This document shows positions 58,080 to 64,000 of a stretch of DNA of 64,000 nt, one piece after another. The position numbers were made by a program, and so were the translations under genes. This DNA is from JALORV01 sp963766365. GTDB taxonomy: Bacteria; Pseudomonadota; Gammaproteobacteria; Burkholderiales; Burkholderiaceae_F. The DNA is taken from assembly GCA_963766365.1 (NCBI GenBank), contig CAVXZK010000006.1:372001-436000 (forward strand), written 5' to 3'. The notes below the pieces were generated by a model. That model had not been told where the DNA came from and searched no databases. It was given only the letters and a program-made list of their open reading frames with translations. How positions within the stretch are numbered: position 1 is the first letter of the stretch; each line of letters starts with the position of its first letter.

Positions 58080-58691
58080 ATGCAACCGACGACGCCGATT
58101 ACTGAGGGACCGCAGGAACACGTGCTCACCGCCAACGGCGAGTTCGATGTCCACGACGAACCCATCGACCTCGGCATCTACCGCTTCGAGGACTGGATCT
58201 CGTTCGGCTTCTTCTGGCTGCTCGCCGGGACCGTCTTCCTGCAGTTCTTCACGCGCTACGCGCTGAACGACTCGGCCGGCTGGACCGAGGAGATCGCGCG
58301 CTACCTGCTGATTTGCACCGTATTCATCGGTGCTGCGGTCAGCGTGCGCAAGAACAACCACATTCACGTCGACTTCTTCTATCGCATCCTGCCGAAGAGG
58401 CTGATGCGAGTGATGTCGACGCTCGTCGATGCGGCCCGCATCGCCTTCTTTGCCTATGCCACCTGGCTGACGTACTCCCTGATACAGCGCATCGGCAGCC
58501 AGCGCATGGCCGTCGTCGATCTGCCGATCGGAATCATGTACAGCGTGGTCCTCGCCGGCTTCGGGTTGATGACCTGGCGCGCGATCGGCGTGGCACGCGC
58601 CAACTGGAAACGCGGAGCGTCGGTGCTCGAGCGCCCGGAACTCATCGACATCCCGGGCGAGTCGACAGCCACGACCGGAAGTCGGACGTGA
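58080..58691 (+). CDS. TRAP transporter small membrane subunit (DctQ type)
   Basis: 203 residues. Four membrane helices are predicted (about 40-62, 78-96, 117-138 and 150-170). The family motif RYALNDSAGWTEEIARYLLICTVFIGAAVSVRKNNHIHVDFF is intact. It partners with DctM and the periplasmic DctP. A long polar N-terminus of about 35 residues may include a later true start, but no other ATG fits. Its stop overlaps dctM (GTGA). Confidence 0.94.
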   Translation: MQPTTPITEGPQEHVLTANGEFDVHDEPIDLGIYRFEDWISFGFFWLLAGTVFLQFFTRYALNDSAGWTEEIARYLLICTVFIGAAVSVRKNNHIHVDFFYRILPKRLMRVMSTLVDAARIAFFAYATWLTYSLIQRIGSQRMAVVDLPIGIMYSVVLAGFGLMTWRAIGVARANWKRGASVLERPELIDIPGESTATTGSRT

Positions 58692-60094
58692 GTCCGGGCG
58701 CGTTCAAGCTGCTGTTTCTCGGCCTGATGGGCTCGGGTGTCCCCGTGGCCATTGCGATGGCAGGTTCGTCGCTGATCTTCGTGATGGCCACCGGCACGGT
58801 ACCCGACTTCGTCGTGATCCACCGCATGGTGAACGGGATCGACTCGTTCCCGTTGCTGGCGGTGCCATTTTTCATCCTCGCCGGCAACCTGATGAACTCG
58901 GCCGGCATCACCAACCGCATCTACAACTTCGCCCTCGCGCTGGTCGGCTGGCTGCGCGGCGGGCTCGGCCATGTGAACGTGTTGGGCTCGATGATCTTTG
59001 CCGGCATGTCGGGCACCGCGATCGGGGATGCCGCCGGCCTCGGCACGATCGAGATCAAGGCGATGAAGGACCACGGCTACAGCGCCGAGTTCGCGGTCGG
59101 CGTGACCGCGGCCTCCGCCACGCTGGGGCCGATCGTTCCGCCTTCGCTGCCGTTCGTCATCTACGCGATGTTCGCCAACGTCTCGGTCGGTGCGCTGTTT
59201 CTCGCCGGCATTCTGCCCGGCGTGGTGCTCGCGCTGCTGATGATGGTCACCGTCGCTTACTTCGCGCACAGGAACAAATGGGGCGGGGACATCCGCTTCG
59301 AGTGGGCTCGCATCATCAAGGCGTTGCTGGAACTGCTCGTCGTCGCGTCATTCCCGGTGGTCATCTGGGTGTTGACCACCCAGGCGGGATGGCCGCACGT
59401 GCCGACGGTGGCCGGCGCGCTGGTCGCCCTGCTCGTTGCCGACCGCTTCTTCCGTTTCAACGCCGTGCTGCCGATCATGACGCCGGTGCTGCTGATCGGC
59501 GGCATGACGGCGGGAGTGTTCACCGCCACCGAAGGCGCGATTGCTGCGTGCGTGTGGTCGCTCTTCCTCGGCATCTTCTGGTTCCGTTCGCTCAGCTGGA
59601 AAATGCTGATCAAGGTCTCGATGGACACGATCGAGACGACGTCGATCGTGCTGCTGATCGTCGCGGCGGCCTCGATCTTCGGCTGGATGCTGACGGTGAC
59701 CAAGACCACCGAGATGATCGCGGGCTGGGTGCTGGCCTTCACGACCGATCCGTGGATGTTCCTGCTGCTCGCCAACCTGCTGATGCTGTTCGTCGGCTGC
59801 TTCCTCGAACCCACTGCAGCGATCACGATCCTGGTGCCGATCCTGCTGCCTATCGTGCGGCAACTGGGAATCGACCCGGTTCACTTTGGCCTCATCATGG
59901 TGTTGAATCTGATGATCGGGCTGTTGCATCCGCCGATGGGACTGGTGCTGTTCGTGCTGGCGCGCGTGGCGAAGCTGTCGATCGAGCGCACGACGATGGC
60001 CATCCTGCCCTGGCTGATTCCGCTGCTGGTGAGCCTCGGACTCGTGACCTATCTGCCGTCGATCAGCCTGTGGCTGCCGCGGCAGTTCCTTTAA
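58688..60094 (+). CDS. TRAP transporter large membrane subunit (DctM type)
   Basis: 468 residues from GTG 58688, overlapping the dctQ stop. About twelve membrane helices are predicted. Family motifs: PVAIAMAGSSLIF, PLLAVPFFILAGNLMN, GMSGTAIGDAAGLGTIEI, ATLGPIVPPSLPFVIYA and PTAAITILVPILLPI. It catalyses sodium-driven uptake of a carboxylate delivered by DctP. It is coupled with the dehydratase gene 13 bases downstream. Confidence 0.95.
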   Translation: MSPGAFKLLFLGLMGSGVPVAIAMAGSSLIFVMATGTVPDFVVIHRMVNGIDSFPLLAVPFFILAGNLMNSAGITNRIYNFALALVGWLRGGLGHVNVLGSMIFAGMSGTAIGDAAGLGTIEIKAMKDHGYSAEFAVGVTAASATLGPIVPPSLPFVIYAMFANVSVGALFLAGILPGVVLALLMMVTVAYFAHRNKWGGDIRFEWARIIKALLELLVVASFPVVIWVLTTQAGWPHVPTVAGALVALLVADRFFRFNAVLPIMTPVLLIGGMTAGVFTATEGAIAACVWSLFLGIFWFRSLSWKMLIKVSMDTIETTSIVLLIVAAASIFGWMLTVTKTTEMIAGWVLAFTTDPWMFLLLANLLMLFVGCFLEPTAAITILVPILLPIVRQLGIDPVHFGLIMVLNLMIGLLHPPMGLVLFVLARVAKLSIERTTMAILPWLIPLLVSLGLVTYLPSISLWLPRQFL

Positions 60095-60107
60095 GCGGAG
60101 AGCCGCC

Positions 60108-61652
60108 ATGTTGCAGGAAGTTCCGCTCGTTCTCAGACTCAATCCGGCAGACGATGTCGTCATCGCGCGGCGTCAGTTGGTGGCCGGGACCCTCATCAAG
60201 TCGGAAGGCATCACCGTCAGCGGGCTCGTGCCGCCTGGCCACAAGGTCGCGACGCGCGCGATCGCCAAGGGCAGTCCGGTGCGCCGCTACAACCAGATCA
60301 TCGGCTTCGCGACGCGCGAGATCCGGCCGGGCGAGCACGTGCACCTGCACAACCTTGGCATCGGCCAAGAGCACGGCGCCTTCGAGCGCGACTACGCCTT
60401 CTGCGCCGACGTCCGCCCGACCCCGGCAGTTGCAACGCCGGCGACATACATGGGCATCGTACGTCCCGATGGCCGGGTGGCGACCCGCAACTACATCGCG
60501 ATCCTCTCGAGCGTGAACTGCTCCGCGACGGTCGCGCGGGCGATCGCCGACCGCTTTCGCCGCGACATCTTTCCCGACGCCCTTGCGGACTTCCCCAATG
60601 TCGACGGCGTCATCGCGCTGACGCACGGCACCGGCTGCGGAATGGACATGGACGAGAGCATGCAGGTCCTGCGCCGGACGATGGCCGGCTACGCCCGCCA
60701 TGCGAACGTCGCTGCAGTGATCTTCATCGGCCTCGGCTGCGAGGCGAACCAGATCACCTCGCTTTTCGGCGCCGAGGGCCTGAAGGAAAGTGACCGGATC
60801 GCCCGCTACAACATGCAGGACGTCGGCGGCACGGCCAAAGCGATCGAGCGCGGCGTGGCACTGGTGCGCGTGATGCTGCCGGTGGCCAATCGCGTAGAGC
60901 GCGTTGCGGTGCCCGCGAGCCACCTGATGCTCGGCCTGCAGTGCGGCGGCTCTGACGGTTATTCGGGCATCACCGCCAACCCGGCGCTCGGCAATGCGGT
61001 CGACCGGCTGGTCGCGCACGGCGGCACCGCGATCCTGTCGGAGACGCCCGAGATCTATGGCGCCGAACACCTGTTGACGCGCCGCGCGGTCTCGCGCGAG
61101 GTGGGCGAGAAGCTGATCGCCCGCATCAAGTGGTGGGAGGACTACACCGCTCGCAACAAGGGCGAGATGAACAACAACCCATCGCCCGGCAACAAGGCGG
61201 GCGGGCTGACGACGATTCTCGAAAAATCGCTCGGCGCGGTGGCCAAGGGCGGCACGACCAACCTGGTCGACGTGTACGAGTACGCGCAGCCGGTGACCGC
61301 GAAGGGATTCGTTTACATGGACACGCCGGGCTACGACCCGGTATCGGCCACCGGACAGGTGGCGGGCGGCGCCGACATGATCGTCTTCACCACCGGGCGC
61401 GGCTCGGCCTACGGCTGCGCACCGTCGCCCTCGCTGAAGCTTTCGACCAACAGCGAGTTGTGGCAGCGGCAGGAAGAGGACATCGATCTGAACTGCGGCG
61501 AAATCGCCGACGGTGCGGCGACGATCGAGCAGCTCGGTGAGCGCCTGTTCCAGCTGATCCTCGCCACCGCGTCCGGCGACAAGACCAAGAGTGAACGCTT
61601 TGGCTACGGCCAGAGCGAGTTCGTGCCGTGGCAACTCGGCGCAACGATGTAA
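60108..61652 (+). CDS. Altronate/galactarate dehydratase family protein (UxaA-like)
   Basis: 514 residues, full-length UxaA form, from ATG 60108. An N-terminal SAF domain (about 10-90: ADDVVIARRQLVAGTL, GHKVATRAIAKGSPVRRYNQIIG) precedes the metal-dependent dehydratase body with THGTGCGM, GLGCEANQ, GLQCGGSDGYSG, NPSPGNKAGGLTT and TGRGSAYGC. Family members dehydrate D-altronate, galactarate, L-fuconate, L-galactonate or D-arabinonate to 2-keto-3-deoxy acids. Sulfolactate sulfo-lyase is a distant relative. Here, between dctM and dctP, it probably acts on the imported acid. Confidence 0.92.
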   Translation: MLQEVPLVLRLNPADDVVIARRQLVAGTLIKSEGITVSGLVPPGHKVATRAIAKGSPVRRYNQIIGFATREIRPGEHVHLHNLGIGQEHGAFERDYAFCADVRPTPAVATPATYMGIVRPDGRVATRNYIAILSSVNCSATVARAIADRFRRDIFPDALADFPNVDGVIALTHGTGCGMDMDESMQVLRRTMAGYARHANVAAVIFIGLGCEANQITSLFGAEGLKESDRIARYNMQDVGGTAKAIERGVALVRVMLPVANRVERVAVPASHLMLGLQCGGSDGYSGITANPALGNAVDRLVAHGGTAILSETPEIYGAEHLLTRRAVSREVGEKLIARIKWWEDYTARNKGEMNNNPSPGNKAGGLTTILEKSLGAVAKGGTTNLVDVYEYAQPVTAKGFVYMDTPGYDPVSATGQVAGGADMIVFTTGRGSAYGCAPSPSLKLSTNSELWQRQEEDIDLNCGEIADGAATIEQLGERLFQLILATASGDKTKSERFGYGQSEFVPWQLGATM

Positions 61653-61694
61653 CGCCGTTCGATGAAGTCCCAGCAAGTCAAATCAGGAGGAGAC

Positions 61695-62696
61695 ATGAAA
61701 CAGAGCAATGACGGGCAGTTTCGGAGCGGGCTCGCCCGCTGGGTGGTGGGGGCTGCTATGGCCTTGCTTGTGGCAGGCAGCGTCTCGGCTCAGACCAAGC
61801 TCAAGTTCGCGCATGTGTACGAGGTCAGCGAGCCTTATCACACCGCTGCCCTGTGGGCGGCGGGCGAGATCGCCAAGCGCACCAGCAATCGCTACACGGT
61901 CGAGGTCTTCCCGGCGTCCACGCTCGGCAAGGAGACCGACATCAACCAGGGTCTGACGCTCGGCACGGTCGACATTATCTACACGGGGCAGCTGTTTGCC
62001 GCCCGCACCTACGGGCCCATCGCCATCGGCGGGGCGCCGTACATGTTCCGCGACTTCAATCACTGGAAGGCGTTCTCGACCAGTCCGCTGTTCGGCGAAC
62101 TCGCCGAGGGCTACCGCGCGAAGAGTGGCGGCAACAAGGTCCTGGCGATCACCTACTACGGCGAGCGGCAGGTCACGTCGAACAAGGCCATCAACAAGCC
62201 CGAGGACATGAAAGGCCTGAAGATCCGCGTGCCGGACGCGCCGCTCTACACGATGTTTCCGCGTGCGGTCGGCGCCAATCCGACCCCGATCGCGTTTGCC
62301 GAGGTGTACCTGGCGCTGCAGAACGGTACGGTGGACGCGCAGGAAAATCCGCTGCCGACCATCGACGCGAAGAAGTTCTACGAAGTGCAGAAGTACATCG
62401 TGCTGACCGGGCACATCACCGACGCGCTTCTGTCGATCGTCGGCGCGCCGACGTGGAACAAGCTATCGGATGCCGACAAGAAGATCTTCGAGGAGGTACT
62501 GCGGGAAGCCGCGGCGCGCGCAACCGCCCAGATCATCGACATAGAGGCCAAGCTCGGCGCCGAGTTCACCAAGCGCGGCAAGGAAGTCGTCAAGGTCAAC
62601 CGCGCGCCGTTCCGCGAAGCGGTGGCCAAGATGCACAACGGACCGGACGCGACCTGGGACAAGGCGACGTACGACAAGCTGCAGGCGCTCAAGTAG
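61695..62696 (+). CDS. TRAP transporter periplasmic binding protein (DctP type)
   Basis: 333 residues from ATG 61695 behind AGGAGG. The signal peptide ends near VSAQ. DctP family motifs: KLKFAHVYEVSEPYHTAALWAAGEIAKRT, KETDINQGLTLGTVDI, MKGLKIRVPDAP, and NGTVDAQENPLPTI; the Arg of KIRV should bind the carboxylate. It supplies the imported acid to DctQM. It is the last gene of the operon, with a strong hairpin after it. Confidence 0.95.
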   Translation: MKQSNDGQFRSGLARWVVGAAMALLVAGSVSAQTKLKFAHVYEVSEPYHTAALWAAGEIAKRTSNRYTVEVFPASTLGKETDINQGLTLGTVDIIYTGQLFAARTYGPIAIGGAPYMFRDFNHWKAFSTSPLFGELAEGYRAKSGGNKVLAITYYGERQVTSNKAINKPEDMKGLKIRVPDAPLYTMFPRAVGANPTPIAFAEVYLALQNGTVDAQENPLPTIDAKKFYEVQKYIVLTGHITDALLSIVGAPTWNKLSDADKKIFEEVLREAAARATAQIIDIEAKLGAEFTKRGKEVVKVNRAPFREAVAKMHNGPDATWDKATYDKLQALK

Positions 62697-62705
62697 GCGT
62701 CAGAT

Positions 62706-62735
62706 CGCGGCGGCAGGCTACGGCCTGCTGCCGCG
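62706..62735 (+). terminator. Long GC stem-loop after the TRAP binding-protein gene
   Basis: About 13 base pairs (GCGGCGGCAGGC / GCCTGCTGCCGC plus one closing pair, one G-U) with a TACG loop, 9 bases past the stop. No T-run follows, so it may end or stabilise the transcript in a Rho-assisted way. It also lies between convergent genes. Confidence 0.55.
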
Positions 62736-62812
62736 CGACCCCAGCCAGGACGGGGATCCTGCGCCACGCAGCACAGCTGTCGTTCACTGTGCTCGCCGAC
62801 AGGCCCCGGGAC

Positions 62813-63940
62813 CTAGGGCTTGATGACCTCCTGCTGGCTCGCGGGGAGCGGCGGCTCCTGTCCTGGCAGGCTCGCAAGATAGCTTTCCCACACCTCATCG
62901 TTGGGGTCGACATAGCGCAGGCGCACCGGAATCCAGTCGAGTTCCGGAGAGATCCAGAATTCGACGCCACGGTTCGACTCCGGTGTCTTCGGTCGCACGA
63001 CCTTCAAAGTCGACATCACCTTGCCCTGGATCGTGACCGACTCGAAGCCGTCGACGACGAACGTGTAGGTCTCGACCTTGCGTCGCGCCACCTGGAAACT
63101 GACCTGCGATCCGGGGCTGAAGCGCCACGGATACGCCTGCACGAGCAACGGCAGGTGAAACTGCAGTGACAGCGGATCCTGCGTGCCCTCCTCGAACGGC
63201 ATCGGCTCACCGGCGCCGCGTCCCGCGAAGCTGACAATGTGACGGTTCCAGTCGAAATCCACTGACACTTCGCGATTTGCTATATCAACACGCTCGACAT
63301 ACCTGTCCGGCGCAATCCCGAACGGCTTCAGTTCACCAGTGGAGCGCAGATCGAGCAGGCCCGGCGGATCCACGGTTCGCAGCCACAGTTCATAGCGGCC
63401 CTGCTCGAGGTCGATCGACCAGTCGACGTACACCAGCGCCTCGATAGCGCGCATCCGCGTGTACGTCGTGCGGTAGGCGATGCGTCCCTTGGTCGGCACA
63501 TCCTTGACACCGGGTGGCAGGGTTGAAGTCTCGGCCGTCGGCTCGGTGGCAACCGTTGGAGGCGGCGGCGGCTCAGGAGGCGGCGGCTCAGGAGGCGGTG
63601 GCGCCGGCTCAGGAAGTGGCTCGGGAGGTGGTGGAGGAGCAGGAGGGGCGACGGGTGCCGGCGGCGCCTGGGTCATGCTCGGCGTGCGCGGCGTCGGCGC
63701 CGCCTTGCGCGGTGCGGGGGCAGGCGCCGCCGTCGGTGCAGGAGCCGCCGCCGGTGCTGGCGGCTTCAGCAGCGCAATCGAAATCGTCGTCTGCGTCGGC
63801 ACCTGTGGAGTCGCCATCGCAAGCTCGCGCCGCACGCCGATGAAGGCCGCGGCATGCATCAGCAGCACGACGAACAGCACGACGGCGCGACGGCCGAAAC
63901 GTCGGCCACGCCAGTCGCTCAAGGGGATCGGTGTCTGCAT
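62813..63940 (-). CDS. DUF3108-family protein with TonB-like N-terminus
   Basis: 375 residues. A short basic cytoplasmic start (WRGRRFGRR) leads to one membrane helix (about 19-36), then a very Pro-rich region (about 58-130, repeated PPEPPPP units) and a C-terminal DUF3108 domain (about 145-365). That domain contains RIAYRTTYTRMRA, DPLSLQFHLPLLVQAYPWRFSPG and GVEFWISPELDWIPVRLRYVDPNDE. DUF3108 proteins are periplasmic with unknown function. The N-terminus looks like TonB, but no TonB C-terminal domain is present. Confidence 0.88.
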   Translation of the reverse strand: MQTPIPLSDWRGRRFGRRAVVLFVVLLMHAAAFIGVRRELAMATPQVPTQTTISIALLKPPAPAAAPAPTAAPAPAPRKAAPTPRTPSMTQAPPAPVAPPAPPPPPEPLPEPAPPPPEPPPPEPPPPPTVATEPTAETSTLPPGVKDVPTKGRIAYRTTYTRMRAIEALVYVDWSIDLEQGRYELWLRTVDPPGLLDLRSTGELKPFGIAPDRYVERVDIANREVSVDFDWNRHIVSFAGRGAGEPMPFEEGTQDPLSLQFHLPLLVQAYPWRFSPGSQVSFQVARRKVETYTFVVDGFESVTIQGKVMSTLKVVRPKTPESNRGVEFWISPELDWIPVRLRYVDPNDEVWESYLASLPGQEPPLPASQQEVIKP

Positions 63941-63947
63941 CGTGTGC

Positions 63948-63964
63948 GCCCGCGGGTCGCGGGC
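63948..63964 (-). promoter_or_regulatory. Small hairpin ahead of the DUF3108 gene
   Basis: A 7-base perfect stem (GCCCGCG / CGCGGGC) with a 3-base loop just upstream of the ATG at 63940. It covers the place where a ribosome-binding site should be, so it could lower translation. No clear Shine-Dalgarno sequence is visible. Confidence 0.35.
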
Positions 63965-64000
63965 CTCACCGCTAAGATACCGGCTTCCTTCAAAGCCGAA

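Noticed and set aside
60063..61676. 537-codon minus-strand frame opposite the altronate-dehydratase-family gene
   Set aside because: Mirror of a clear family member on the plus strand; composition is not that of a real protein.

Overview
This window looks like a high-GC betaproteobacterial chromosome segment, probably Burkholderiales or a close relative. The evidence is the GC-saturated third codon positions, the gene order tRNA-Tyr/Gly/Thr - tuf - tRNA-Trp - secE - nusG - rplKAJL - rpoBC, a type II secretion locus with a divergently placed gspC, and abundant TRAP and ABC uptake genes for organic and sugar acids. No insertion sequence, prophage, rRNA operon or CRISPR array was seen.

Region 1 (1-10114, minus strand) is the core translation and transcription cluster. 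Transcription starts at a near-consensus sigma-70 promoter at 10086-10114. It runs through tRNA-Tyr, tRNA-Gly, tRNA-Thr, tuf, tRNA-Trp, secE, nusG, rplK, rplA, rplJ, rplL and rpoB into rpoC, which leaves the window. A long rplJ leader and hairpins between rplL and rpoB are likely control points.

Region 2 (10308-16586) holds a GNAT acetyltransferase, a LytS/LytTR-type two-component system whose kinase has an unusual repeat-bearing extracytoplasmic segment, a 37-codon ORF just upstream of that kinase, a small membrane protein, and an Lrp/AsnC regulator divergent from hppD-phhA (phenylalanine to tyrosine, and 4-hydroxyphenylpyruvate to homogentisate).

Region 3 (16610-29454) is an EF-hand protein followed by a nearly complete type II secretion system: gspC on the minus strand, then gspG-H-I-J-K-L-M-N-D-E-F on the plus strand. 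The secretin GspD carries a long Pro/Ala-rich tail ending in a SPOR-like peptidoglycan-binding domain.

Region 4 (29502-43486) is mixed metabolism and envelope: arginase, a class I/II aminotransferase, a GNAT protein, an M3 oligopeptidase, a DUF1800/DUF1501 exported pair, a small membrane protein, a fused indolepyruvate ferredoxin oxidoreductase, a small acidic protein and a His-containing lipoprotein.

Region 5 (43553-62696) is a catabolic island of about 19 kb for a sugar or sugar acid. It encodes an IlvD/Edd-type aldonate dehydratase, an altronate-dehydratase-family protein, three SDRs (one closely resembling 2-keto-3-deoxy-L-fuconate dehydrogenase), a fumarylacetoacetate-hydrolase-family diketo-acid hydrolase, two Ldh2-type and two D-2-hydroxyacid dehydrogenases, an ABC sugar importer, a TRAP transporter and a FadR-type regulator. 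Two divergent promoter regions 11.8 kb apart share a 22-bp sequence with one mismatch, centred on TGGTC-N-GACCA, which would make the island one regulon of the local FadR-type protein. The chemistry fits a non-phosphorylative diketo-hydrolase route to pyruvate plus a small 2-hydroxyacid; the exact sugar cannot be fixed from sequence. The window ends with a DUF3108 protein that has a TonB-like N-terminus.
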